A stretch of 64,000 nt of DNA from Candidatus Rokubacteria bacterium 13_1_40CM_69_27 (GTDB lineage: Bacteria > Methylomirabilota > Methylomirabilia > Rokubacteriales > CSP1-6), in NCBI GenBank assembly GCA_001917535.1, contig MNEF01000094.1, forward strand, positions 24,482 to 88,481, given 5' to 3'. The notes under the pieces are model-generated. The model was not told the DNA's origin and searched no databases. It was given only the letters and a program-made list of their open reading frames with translations. Below, one piece after another: positions 16,619-24,677 of this stretch. The first letter of the stretch is position 1. Every line of letters starts with the position of its first letter. Made by a program: the position numbers and the translations under genes.

Positions 16619-18361
16619 ATGTCGCTCGACTCGGCCGTTGCCCAGCAATCCGCGCCGCTCCACACGCCGACCCACACGGTGCAGGCCATCGGCCTGCGCT
16701 GGGCCGTGGCCGCCGGCCACGCGCTGGCGTCGGAGGCGGCCGCTCGGATCCTCAACGCCGGAGGCAACGCGATCGACGCGGGCGTGGCCGCCGGCATCTG
16801 TCTGGGGGTCGTCCACCCCGACATGGTCTCCTTCGCCGGCGTGGCGCCGATCCTGGTGCACGTGGCGCGTACCGGCGAGACCTGGCAGGTCTCCGGCGTC
16901 GGACCCTATCCGCGGGCGTCGACGGCCGAGTACTTCCAGAAGCGCCACGGCGGCCAGATCCCGCCCGGCCTCGCGCGCACGGTGGTGCCGGCGGCGCCGG
17001 ACGCCTGGTGCACGGCGCTCGAGCGCTGGGGAACGATGTCCTTCGCGGAGGTCGCCGCGGCGGCCATCGAGCATGCCGAGCACGGCTTTCCCATCTCCAA
17101 CTTCTCCGCGTATCAGATGACGGCCAACGCCGACAAGTACCGGCGGTGGCCGACGTCGGCGGCGCTCTACCTCAAGGACGGGCGGCCGTACCGGGCCGGC
17201 GAGGTCCTCGTGCAACGCGAGCTGGGCGAGACGCTGCGCCGGATGGCGGCGGCGGAGCAGGCGGGCGGGAGCCGCGCCCGGGGCATCCGCGCCGCGCGCG
17301 ACGAGTTCTATCGCGGCGAGACCGCCACGCGCATCGCCGAGTTCCACCGCCGCGAGGGCGGTCCCCTGACGCTCGCCGATCTCGAGGACTTCGGCGTGGA
17401 GGTGGCGCCGGCGCTCCGCACGACGTTCGGTCGCTACGAGGTCGCCGCCTGCGGCTACTGGTGCCAGGGTCCCGTGCTGCTCCAGATGCTCAACATGCTC
17501 GAGGGCGCGGACCTCAAGGCGCTCGGCCACAACTCGGCCCCCTACCTGCACCGCCTCGTGGAGACGATCAAGATCGCGTTCGCCGATCGGGACGCCTACT
17601 ACGGTGATCCGAAGCTCGTGAAGATCCCCGAGGGCCTGCTCTCGAAGGCCTACGCGGCCAAGCGGCGCCAGCTGGTCGGAGAGCGCGCGTGGATCGAGAT
17701 GCCTCCGCCGGGCGATCCCGAGCGGGCGGGTACCAGAGCGGGCCGCGAGGCCGTGCCGATGGCCGGCGGCTCCGATGCGCTCGACACGAGCTACGTCGCC
17801 GTCGTCGACGCGGAGGGCAACGGCTTCTCGTCGACGCCCAGCGATCCCAACACCGACTCCCCGGTGGTGGCGGGCGTCGGCTGCGTGGTGTCGCCCCGAG
17901 GTTCCCAGGGGTGGCTCGACCCCGCGCATCCGAGCGTGGTGGCGCCGGCCAAGCGGCCGCGCCTGACGCCGGCGCCGGCGATGGTGCTGGCCGACGGCCG
18001 GCTCCTCATGCCCTTCGGCACGCCGGGCGGGGACGTGCAGCAACAGGCGATGCTCCAGGTCTTCCTCAACGTCACCGTCTTCGACTTGCCGCTACAGAAG
18101 GCGGTGGAGATGCCGCGCGTCGCCTCGCGGAGCTTCCCCGACTCGTTCTGGCCGCACGTCATGTCACCGGGCAAGCTCGAGGTCGAGGGGCGCATCCCCC
18201 AGGAGACGCGCGAGGCCCTGGCCGAGCGGGGGCACGAGGTCGCCATCTGGCCCGACTGGGAGTGGCGCGCCGGCGCCGTCTGCGGGGTCAAGGTCGGCCC
18301 CGACGGTACGCGCTGGGCCGGCGCCGACCCTCGCCGCGGCGCCCACCCGATCGCCCGCTGA
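16619..18361 (+). CDS. gamma-glutamyltransferase family protein
   Basis: About 580 residues from ATG 16619; an in-frame ATG at 16601 is an alternative and neither has a clear ribosome site. The Ntn-hydrolase autoprocessing point is probably the Thr of LDTSYVAVVDAEGN, aligned with the catalytic Thr of TTHYSVVD in E. coli Ggt. Upstream, GHALASEAAARILNAGGNAIDA is the classic N-terminal motif. The glycine pair of the small subunit is seen as PFGTPGGDVQQQ. No Sec signal is evident, unlike secreted Ggt enzymes, so it may be a cytosolic homologue such as a cephalosporin acylase- or YwrD-like protein. Divergent from the PuuD-like gene. Confidence 0.85.
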   Translation: MSLDSAVAQQSAPLHTPTHTVQAIGLRWAVAAGHALASEAAARILNAGGNAIDAGVAAGICLGVVHPDMVSFAGVAPILVHVARTGETWQVSGVGPYPRASTAEYFQKRHGGQIPPGLARTVVPAAPDAWCTALERWGTMSFAEVAAAAIEHAEHGFPISNFSAYQMTANADKYRRWPTSAALYLKDGRPYRAGEVLVQRELGETLRRMAAAEQAGGSRARGIRAARDEFYRGETATRIAEFHRREGGPLTLADLEDFGVEVAPALRTTFGRYEVAACGYWCQGPVLLQMLNMLEGADLKALGHNSAPYLHRLVETIKIAFADRDAYYGDPKLVKIPEGLLSKAYAAKRRQLVGERAWIEMPPPGDPERAGTRAGREAVPMAGGSDALDTSYVAVVDAEGNGFSSTPSDPNTDSPVVAGVGCVVSPRGSQGWLDPAHPSVVAPAKRPRLTPAPAMVLADGRLLMPFGTPGGDVQQQAMLQVFLNVTVFDLPLQKAVEMPRVASRSFPDSFWPHVMSPGKLEVEGRIPQETREALAERGHEVAIWPDWEWRAGAVCGVKVGPDGTRWAGADPRRGAHPIAR

Positions 18362-18365
18362 GTCA

Positions 18366-18473
18366 TCGGAGGGGGCGGACGTTACGGCCCCCTCCGAGAT
18401 CCATAGTCAGAGGGGGCCTCCCGGCCCCCTCCGAACCTCCCCATAGGGTGCGGCGGCAAAGCCGCCGCTCGAA
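18366..18473 (+). repeat. REP-like composite element R3 (B, B, A)
   Basis: Two B hairpins (TCGGAGGGGGCGG...CCCCCTCCGA and GAGGGGGCC...GGCCCCCTC) and one A hairpin (GCGGCGGCAAAGCCGCCGC) between the gamma-glutamyltransferase stop and the convergent TerC stop. The first B lies four bases after the plus-strand stop. Confidence 0.87.
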
Positions 18474-18487
18474 CCGGGGCGTCCGCC

Positions 18488-19180
18488 TCAGATGTTCTCG
18501 GGCAGCTTCTTGCGGCCGTTCTGCGCGGACCAGCAGCCGAGCCCGCCGATCGCCGCCGCCAGCGCGACCGGCAGGAACTCGAAGGCGGGAGGCGGCTCAC
18601 CGAGCCACTGCTTGAGCGCGGCGTCCTCGACGATCATCTCGCCCGCGACGTAGCCGAGGATCCCGCCGCCCAGCCAGATGATCCAGACGAAGCGATTCAT
18701 CAGCCAGGCCAGCACGCCGCTGCCCCAGACGACCAGCGGCAGCGAGAGCCCGATCCCGAAGCCCACCAGGAGCAGGTCGCCATGCGCAGCCGCCGCCACC
18801 GCCAGGACGTTGTCCAGGCTCATCACCGCGTCGGCGACGATGATGATCCAGATCGCCTCCCGCAGGGACGTCCCGTGGCGGATGTGGGCCTCGGCGCCCG
18901 TCTCCTGGCGCACCAGCTTGATGGCAATCCAGACGAGGATGAGCCCCCCGACCAGCTGCAGGAACGGAATCCTGAAGAGCAGCGTGGCGATCGTGATGAA
19001 GATCAGGCGCAGGCCCACCGCGCCCGCCGTTCCCCAGAGGCGCCCCAGCAGCTGATGCCGCTTCGGCAGCCGGCGCACCGCCAGCGCGATCACCAGCGCG
19101 TTGTCGCCCGCGAGCGTGAGGTCGATGATCACGATGGTGAACCAGCGGGCCCAGAATTCCGGGTCCAGGAGGAAGGCCAT
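18488..19180 (-). CDS. TerC family integral membrane protein
   Basis: 230 residues with about seven membrane segments. The paired acidic motifs DLTLAGDNALVIALA and DAVMSLDNVLAVAAAAHG are diagnostic of TerC/YjbE proteins, linked in other bacteria to manganese export or metalation of exported proteins. A strong GGGAGG ribosome site precedes the ATG. A 31-residue membrane protein gene ends 11 bases upstream and is probably co-transcribed. Confidence 0.9.
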   Translation of the reverse strand: MAFLLDPEFWARWFTIVIIDLTLAGDNALVIALAVRRLPKRHQLLGRLWGTAGAVGLRLIFITIATLLFRIPFLQLVGGLILVWIAIKLVRQETGAEAHIRHGTSLREAIWIIIVADAVMSLDNVLAVAAAAHGDLLLVGFGIGLSLPLVVWGSGVLAWLMNRFVWIIWLGGGILGYVAGEMIVEDAALKQWLGEPPPAFEFLPVALAAAIGGLGCWSAQNGRKKLPENI

Positions 19181-19191
19181 GGTGTCCTCCC

Positions 19192-19287
19192 TCAGTCGCC
19201 CAGGAGCCTGAACAGCGCGATCACGACCTTGCCGAACAGCAACAGGGCCACCGTGATGGCCAGCCCCTCGTATTTGTTGATAGTCAT
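19192..19287 (-). CDS. 31-residue single-span membrane protein upstream of TerC
   Basis: Too short for the ORF track. ATG at 19287 is preceded by AGGAGA at eight bases; the frame reads MTINKYEGLAITVALLLFGK, then ends RLLGD and TGA. A polar N terminus precedes one hydrophobic helix, with a short basic/acidic end. The stop lies 11 bases before the TerC ATG, so co-transcription and a shared function are likely. I recognise no family. Confidence 0.6.
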   Translation of the reverse strand: MTINKYEGLAITVALLLFGKVVIALFRLLGD

Positions 19288-19365
19288 CTCGCGTCTCCTC
19301 GCGAAGAAATACGCAGCGTCTCGCCGCGGGTGCGGCGAGGGCTTCAGCAGAGGAGCGAGATAACG

Positions 19366-19710
19366 CTAGTGGTCTTCGCCGGAGGGAGCGGGCAGTGCGG
19401 CTCGGTCGGACGCGGACAGGCGGGCGCGCCCCGACTGCGCGTCTCCGTCAGGACGGGCGCTTCGCGCGGGCGCCTCGGGACGCGACAGGCGGACGCGCGG
19501 GCGGAGCTCGACGCGATACTGCCCGGGCGTCTTCAGGGCAGCGGGCTTGGGCTTGCCGGCGCGCGCCGAGCTGACGTGGATCCCTTCCTCGTCCTCTTCG
19601 AACTCGACGCCGGTCGGCGTCGGCGCCACCGGCACCGCGAGGTCGAGCGCGCAGCAGAGCACGAGGATGGGGAGGAACCGACAGGGCTGCAGCAATGACA
19701 TCTTCGACAT
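19366..19710 (-). CDS. hypothetical secreted protein, Ala/Arg/Pro-rich
   Basis: 114 residues. A hydrophobic N terminus (FLPILVLCCALDLAVPVA) looks like a signal peptide, followed by an acidic stretch (GVEFEEDEEGIHV) and a low-complexity, basic, proline-rich tail. A TACAAT box overlaps the first ATG, so the second ATG (19701) may be the real start or the message may be nearly leaderless. No family recognised; the tail could be compositionally driven. Confidence 0.45.
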   Translation of the reverse strand: MSKMSLLQPCRFLPILVLCCALDLAVPVAPTPTGVEFEEDEEGIHVSSARAGKPKPAALKTPGQYRVELRPRVRLSRPEAPARSARPDGDAQSGRARLSASDRAALPAPSGEDH

Positions 19711-19735
19711 TGTACACCGCGGGCCAGCGCGCGTC

Positions 19736-20932
19736 TCAGACCACCCGCTGCTCGCGCAGCCGTCGGATCTCCGCCTCGGCGTACCCGATCTCGCGGAGAA
19801 TCTCGTCCGCGTGCTGGCCCGGCATGGGCGGCGGGCGCCGCACGCCGGCGCGGCCGGTGGAGAACTCGAGCGGAAAGCGCAGGAGACGCACGGGTCCCGC
19901 CACGGGGTGCGCCATCTCCTGGACGACGTCGGCCGCTCGGACCGCCGGTTCGGCGAAGGTCTCGGCGTGGGAGAGGACGGGCGCCGCCCACACGCCGCGC
20001 GGCACCAGGTGCTCGACCCATTCGGCGGTCGTTCGCGTCTTCAGCACCGGCTCGAGCAGGCGGGCGATCTCCTCGCGCGCTTCGAAGTTGTAGGGCACCG
20101 TCGCGTAGGGCGCCAGCGCGGGCAGGTCGAGGGCCTCCTGGAGCGCGCGGAGAGGCGAGATCGACAGCGCGAGATGCCCGTCCCTGGTCTCGTAGATGCC
20201 GTAGGGGCCGGGATGGAACATGCTGGCCAGCGGGGTAGGGCTCTTTTGCATGCGGGCGCCGTTGAGGAAGTACGTGATGATCTCGAGCTGCAGATCGAGC
20301 CCGGCGCGCAGCATGCTGACCTCGACCTGCAGCCCGCGCCCGGTGCGACCGCGCTCGAGGAGGCCGGCCAGGACGCCCAGGGCCAGCAGCGCCGCGCCGT
20401 GCTGATCGACCACGGCGGTGCCCACGGGCGTGGGCGGCTGGCCGGCCCGCCCCGAGATGCTGGCCAGCCCGGAGATGGCCTGCAATAACAGATCCTGGCC
20501 GGGCCGGTCGCGATAGGGGCTCGACTCGCCGTAGCCGGAGGCCGAGACGTAGATCAGCCGCGGGTTCAGCGCGGACGCCGCCGCGTAGTCGAGGCCCAGG
20601 CGCGTCATCACCCCCGGCCGGAAGTTCTGGACGAGCACGTCGGCGCGCTCGATGAGACGCCGGGCCACGGTCTGGCCCTCGGGCGACTTGAGATCGAGGG
20701 TGAGGCTGCGCTGGTTGCGGTGGGTGGCCAGGTAGAAGGCGCTGACGCCGTTCAGGAAGAGGTCGCACCCCGACCAGTTGCGCTCCCAGAGCGTCCCGCC
20801 CGGGGGCTCGATCTTGACGACGTCGGCCCCGAGGTCGGCCAGGAACTGGACGCCCGACGGCCCCAGCAGGAACTGGGTGAAGCTCAGCACGCGGACGCCG
20901 GCGAGGATGCTCAGCCCGGCCGGCTCGCTCAC
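19736..20932 (-). CDS. CaiB/BaiF family type III CoA-transferase
   Basis: 398 residues, the family's usual size. It opens ILAGVRVLSFTQFLLGP, has GADVVKIEPPGG, SLTLDLKSPEGQ and VLVQNFRPGVMTRLGLDY, and retains the catalytic aspartate in GQDLLLQAISG. It transfers CoA between acyl donors and acceptors. GTG start overlaps the MaoC stop by four bases (GTGA), so the two are co-translated. A GIYETRDGHLALSI segment matches the family's central domain. Substrate unknown. Confidence 0.92.
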   Translation of the reverse strand: MSEPAGLSILAGVRVLSFTQFLLGPSGVQFLADLGADVVKIEPPGGTLWERNWSGCDLFLNGVSAFYLATHRNQRSLTLDLKSPEGQTVARRLIERADVLVQNFRPGVMTRLGLDYAAASALNPRLIYVSASGYGESSPYRDRPGQDLLLQAISGLASISGRAGQPPTPVGTAVVDQHGAALLALGVLAGLLERGRTGRGLQVEVSMLRAGLDLQLEIITYFLNGARMQKSPTPLASMFHPGPYGIYETRDGHLALSISPLRALQEALDLPALAPYATVPYNFEAREEIARLLEPVLKTRTTAEWVEHLVPRGVWAAPVLSHAETFAEPAVRAADVVQEMAHPVAGPVRLLRFPLEFSTGRAGVRRPPPMPGQHADEILREIGYAEAEIRRLREQRVV

Positions 20933-21348
20933 TCCACCACCTTGAGGATGTGGGTGGCGGCGGCCACCACCTCCCCGCGCTGGTTGGTGCAGGTGACGCG
21001 GGCGAACGTCTTCCGCTCGGCCTCCTTCCGCTCGACGATCTCGTACTCTACCGTCACCGTGTCGCCGATGAAGGCCGCGTGGGGGAAGCGGATCCGGTCG
21101 TAGCCGTAGGAGACGATGGTGCCGCCGAGCCCGGCGCAGATCTCCGTGGATGCCCGCGACATGTAGCCGATCAGCAGGGCGCCGTGGGCGATCCGGCGCC
21201 CGTAGCGGGTGGCCCGCATGTACTCCTCGTCGACGTGGTTCGGCGAGAAGTCGCCGCTGATGCCGGCGAACAGGTAGACGTCCGACTCCCCCACCGTCTT
21301 CCGTACGGTCACCTTCCGACCCACCGTGAGCGCGTCGAATGCGTCCAT
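20929..21348 (-). CDS. MaoC-like hotdog dehydratase
   Basis: 139 residues. FAGISGDFSPNHVDEEYMRATRYGRRIAHG is the hydratase-2 type motif with the catalytic Asp and His; GDTVTVEYEIVER follows. Likely hydrates or dehydrates an enoyl-/3-hydroxyacyl-CoA together with the CoA-transferase encoded by the overlapping gene. ATG lies 11 bases downstream of the permease stop on the same strand. Confidence 0.9.
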   Translation of the reverse strand: MDAFDALTVGRKVTVRKTVGESDVYLFAGISGDFSPNHVDEEYMRATRYGRRIAHGALLIGYMSRASTEICAGLGGTIVSYGYDRIRFPHAAFIGDTVTVEYEIVERKEAERKTFARVTCTNQRGEVVAAATHILKVVE

Positions 21349-21359
21349 AGCTCAGCTCC

Positions 21360-22160
21360 TCAGATTTTCAGGCCCTTGACGACATACTCCTGGGCGAACA
21401 GCGTGACGATGAGGGCCGGGCCGATGGCCATGACCGCGGTGGCGCTCATCAGGTGCCACTCGATGCCCGTCTCGTGGACGAACTGGGCCATGCGGACGGT
21501 GAGCATCGTGGTCCGGCTGCCGGTGAGGATCAAGGCGAAGAGGAACTCGTTCCAGGTGTAGAGCCAGGACAGGATGAAGAGCGCCACGATCCCCGGCGTG
21601 GCCATGGGGAGCGCGATCCGGATGAACGCCCCCCAGCGCGAGCAGCCGTCGATGTACGCCGCGTACTCGGCCTCGGGCTCGATCCCATCGAAGAAGCCCT
21701 TCATGATCCAGGAGAAGAAGCAGATGTGGATGGCGATGTGGGGCAGGAGCAGCCCCAGGTACGTGTCCAGGATGCCCATCCACTGGGTGAGCAGATAGAG
21801 CGGGATGACCCAGGAGATGTAGGGGATGCAGCGGAAGAGGTAGATGAGGCCGAACCAGAGGTTGCTGGCGGCGCCCGAAAAGCGGGAGAGCATGTAGCCG
21901 GAGGTGATGGTGACCGCCAGCGAGAAGACCGTGGCCAGCGTCGCGATGAGCGCGCTGTTGACGAAGGCCTCCTTCATCTCCGGCTTGGCCAGCGCCTCGG
22001 CGAAGTTGCCCAGTGTAAACTCCGTGCCGCGGTGGACGTAGAAGACCCCGGAGGCCGGGCGGATCGCCGTCAGCACCATCCAGGCCACCGGCAAGACCAG
22101 GAGCAGCGTCACCCCGGTGACCGCCAGCCCGAAGAACGCCCGCTTCCACCCCGGGGCTAT
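21360..22160 (-). CDS. carbohydrate-type ABC transporter permease, apparent ATA start
   Basis: About 266 residues with six membrane segments and the MalG-type coupling motif EYAAYIDGCSRWGAFIRIALPMA. No in-frame ATG, GTG or TTG exists between the upstream gene's end and the first membrane segment. Instead a perfect GGAGGTG lies five bases before ATA at 22160, and that ATA overlaps the upstream TAG as ATAG. This arrangement supports ATA initiation; a shorter start at an internal GTG would cut into the first helix. It pairs with the next permease to form the importer channel. Confidence 0.85.
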   Translation of the reverse strand: MAPGWKRAFFGLAVTGVTLLLVLPVAWMVLTAIRPASGVFYVHRGTEFTLGNFAEALAKPEMKEAFVNSALIATLATVFSLAVTITSGYMLSRFSGAASNLWFGLIYLFRCIPYISWVIPLYLLTQWMGILDTYLGLLLPHIAIHICFFSWIMKGFFDGIEPEAEYAAYIDGCSRWGAFIRIALPMATPGIVALFILSWLYTWNEFLFALILTGSRTTMLTVRMAQFVHETGIEWHLMSATAVMAIGPALIVTLFAQEYVVKGLKI

Positions 22161-23098
22161 CGCGACACCTCCACCACGTAGCTCAGGACTTTGTAGAGCA
22201 CACCGCCCACGACCATGATGATGCCCGCGCCGATCATGGAGGCCGCCGCCCCCAGATCGAAGTTCAGGTACACGAAGGCCTGCTTGTAGGCGTAGATGCT
22301 GAAGACCTCGGTGGAGCGCGCCGGGCCCCCCTTGGTGATCGTCCACACGATGTCGAAGACGCGGAAGGCGTCGATCGTCCGGATGGTGATGCAGACCATC
22401 AAGACGGGTCGGAGGAGTGGCAGCGTGATGTTGCGGAACACCTGCCAGGGGCCGGCGCCGTCCATCCGCGCCGCCTCGTGAGGCTCGACCGGCAGCGTCT
22501 GGAGCGCGGCCAGGATCAGGAGGGTGAACCACGGCGTCCACAGCCAGATGTCGGTCCCGATGACGATGGCCAGGCTGGTCCACCGGCTCACCAGCCAGGC
22601 CACCGGCTCCAGGCCGAGCGCTTCGAGGATCACGTTGGCGATGCCGAACTGATCGTTGAACATCCACGTGATCATGATCGCGGCCACCACGGGCGGCACC
22701 ATCAGGGGCAGGAGAATGGCGGTGCGGACGAGCCGCTGGCCCCGGAAGCGCCGGTTGATCAGCGTGGCCAGCCCGAGCCCGGCCAGGAGCCCGCCGCTCA
22801 CCGAGGCCAGCATGAAGAGGAAGGTGTTGGGCAGGACGGTGCCGTAGAAGAGCGGGTCGGCCAGGATGCGGCGGTAATTGGCGAGCCCGACGAAGGTCTT
22901 CTGGGGGTTGAAGAGGCTCCAGCTCCGGAAGCTCGCGTTGGCGCCGATCAGGATGGGCACGATCTGAAAGGCCACCAGGATCACCAGGGCGGGGAGGATG
23001 AGCGCGAGCATGAACCGCTGGCGCTCCCCGAATCTCCCCCGCCGGCGGGGAGCGAGTGTCGTTGCCGTCGCTGGTTCAACTGTCGTCCGAAGCGCCAT
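22157..23098 (-). CDS. carbohydrate-type ABC transporter permease
   Basis: 313 residues from ATG 23098 (MALRTTVEPATATT). The extension to 23140 in the ORF track translates the A hairpin of REP R4 and is rejected. Six membrane segments; LMVPPVVAAIMITWMFND and the MalF-type coupling motif EPHEAARMDGAGPWQVFRNITLPLL are present. The stop TAG overlaps the next permease's ATA start. No ribosome site is obvious. Confidence 0.88.
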   Translation of the reverse strand: MALRTTVEPATATTLAPRRRGRFGERQRFMLALILPALVILVAFQIVPILIGANASFRSWSLFNPQKTFVGLANYRRILADPLFYGTVLPNTFLFMLASVSGGLLAGLGLATLINRRFRGQRLVRTAILLPLMVPPVVAAIMITWMFNDQFGIANVILEALGLEPVAWLVSRWTSLAIVIGTDIWLWTPWFTLLILAALQTLPVEPHEAARMDGAGPWQVFRNITLPLLRPVLMVCITIRTIDAFRVFDIVWTITKGGPARSTEVFSIYAYKQAFVYLNFDLGAAASMIGAGIIMVVGGVLYKVLSYVVEVSR

Positions 23099-23114
23099 CG
23101 AAAGGATCGTCGCT

Positions 23115-23220
23115 TTCGAGCGCCGGCTTCGCCGGCGCAACCCTATTGGGGAGGTTCGGAGGGGGCCGCGAGGCCCCCTCTGACTATGGATCTCGGAAGG
23201 GGGGCGAAGCCCCCCTCCGA
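23115..23220 (-). repeat. REP-like composite element R4 (minus-strand order B, B, A)
   Basis: Between the binding-protein stop (23223) and the first permease. Reading the minus strand, a B hairpin begins two bases after the stop, a second B follows, then A (GCGCCGGCGAAGCCGGCGC). It separates the binding-protein gene from the permeases and may act as the intra-operon attenuator or stabiliser. Confidence 0.88.
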
Positions 23221-23222
23221 GT

Positions 23223-24539
23223 TCAGCTCCGCGCCGCGATCTCGCTCATCATCTTCGCCCCTTCGGCCAGCGTCGGCTTGATGGCGTCCCGAGGGCCGGT
23301 GACCGCCTTGACCATGTGGTCGATGCCGGTGGCGAAGAATTCGGGCCAGCGGGCGAAGTAGAACGCGCCGTGGATGATCTTCTCCGACTCCACCGTGGCC
23401 GCCCGGAACTTCCGGAACACCGCGTCGGTCTTGATGAGCTCCTTCTGGACCTCCTCGTTGGGCGGAAAGCCGCCGGTGGTCTTCCAGAGGTCGACCTGGG
23501 CCTCGCGGTTCAGGTTGATCCAGTTGAGCAGCTCCTTGGCCATCTTCTTCTTGGCCGGGTCGATGTGGCTCGGAATCGCCCACGCCCAGGCGTCGCGCCA
23601 GGCGATGGACTTGAACTTCGCGCGCGGCCCCATCGGGAACGAAGCCACGCTGATCTTCCCGGCGACCTTGGACTGCTTGGGGTCGTTGAACTTCCCGTAC
23701 AGCGTCGTGTCGGCCATGGTGATGGCGGCGTCGCCGGCCATGAAGATCGCGTTGGCGTCGTCGCGCGAGTAGCCGGGCTGGCCGGGCGGCACGATCTTGT
23801 GCGTCTTGATGTTGTCCCACCAGAACTCGACGGCCTGCACCGCCTCCGGCTCGGCGATCGCCGCTTTCCAGCCGTGCCGGCCGAGCTCCTCGTTGCGGCG
23901 CTCGTGGATCGGCAGCATGAGATCACCGCCGTTGGCCCAGATGGACCAGAAGAAGGTAAACCAGCCGTGGGGGTACTTCATGCCGCCGGCGAACCCCCAC
24001 TTGACCTTGCCGTCCTTCTGGAGGCGCTGGCAGGTCTTCACCAGGTTGTCCCAGGTCCGCGGGAACTCGCTCTCCTTGAGGAGATCGGTGCGATAGAAAA
24101 ACGTCCCGATCGTCTCCACGAAGGCCACGCCCGTATCCTTGCCCTCCCACACGAACGGCGGCTCATAGAGAAACCGGCTCATCTTCTTGATAGCGGGCAC
24201 GTCGTCGACGGGCTCCAGGTAGCGCCCCCAGAGCTGGCCCCAGTCGTCGTTGTGCCAGATGACATCGTACTGGCCGCCTCTCGATGTCAGATTGGCGGTC
24301 ATCTTTTCGACGTAGACTTCGTATGAAGTCGGTACCAGCGTGAGCGCTACCTTGTGCTCGGTCGCCCAGACCTTCATCCACTTGATCGAGTTCTCGTGGA
24401 TGGGGTGCGGCATGTAGCCGATCTTGAGGTCCATCTGCTGGGCCCCAGCCGGGGCCGCGGCGCCGAGGCCGAGCGCCAGGCCCCCGCCCACGGTTCTGAG
24501 GAACGTCCGTCGGTTCACGGTGACGCGCTGCTCGCTCAT
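23223..24539 (-). CDS. ABC transporter sugar-type substrate-binding protein with Tat signal
   Basis: 438 residues from ATG 24539, preceded by GGAGG at eight bases. The N terminus has a twin-arginine signal (NRRTFLRTVGGGLALGLG) ending near AGAQQ. The mature part (DLKIGYMPHPIHENSIKWMK ... FMAGDAAITMADTTLYGKF) matches the MalE-like family 1 binding fold. It is the first gene of a minus-strand cluster: binding protein, two permeases, MaoC, CoA-transferase. No ATPase gene is present in the cluster. Ligand unknown; the CoA genes hint at an organic acid or glycoside later activated with CoA. Confidence 0.9.
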   Translation of the reverse strand: MSEQRVTVNRRTFLRTVGGGLALGLGAAAPAGAQQMDLKIGYMPHPIHENSIKWMKVWATEHKVALTLVPTSYEVYVEKMTANLTSRGGQYDVIWHNDDWGQLWGRYLEPVDDVPAIKKMSRFLYEPPFVWEGKDTGVAFVETIGTFFYRTDLLKESEFPRTWDNLVKTCQRLQKDGKVKWGFAGGMKYPHGWFTFFWSIWANGGDLMLPIHERRNEELGRHGWKAAIAEPEAVQAVEFWWDNIKTHKIVPPGQPGYSRDDANAIFMAGDAAITMADTTLYGKFNDPKQSKVAGKISVASFPMGPRAKFKSIAWRDAWAWAIPSHIDPAKKKMAKELLNWINLNREAQVDLWKTTGGFPPNEEVQKELIKTDAVFRKFRAATVESEKIIHGAFYFARWPEFFATGIDHMVKAVTGPRDAIKPTLAEGAKMMSEIAARS

Positions 24540-24677
24540 CTGGCGTCCTCCTCTGGCGCGGGAGGTTCGTATCGGGCGGTGGTTGGAGTGCAAGGCATAG
24601 CATCTCCGGCCGCACGCCCGCAACTCGAAATTTGCCCGCCGTTCGCATATCTTCGAGAGGGGGTTGCAAGGACAACC

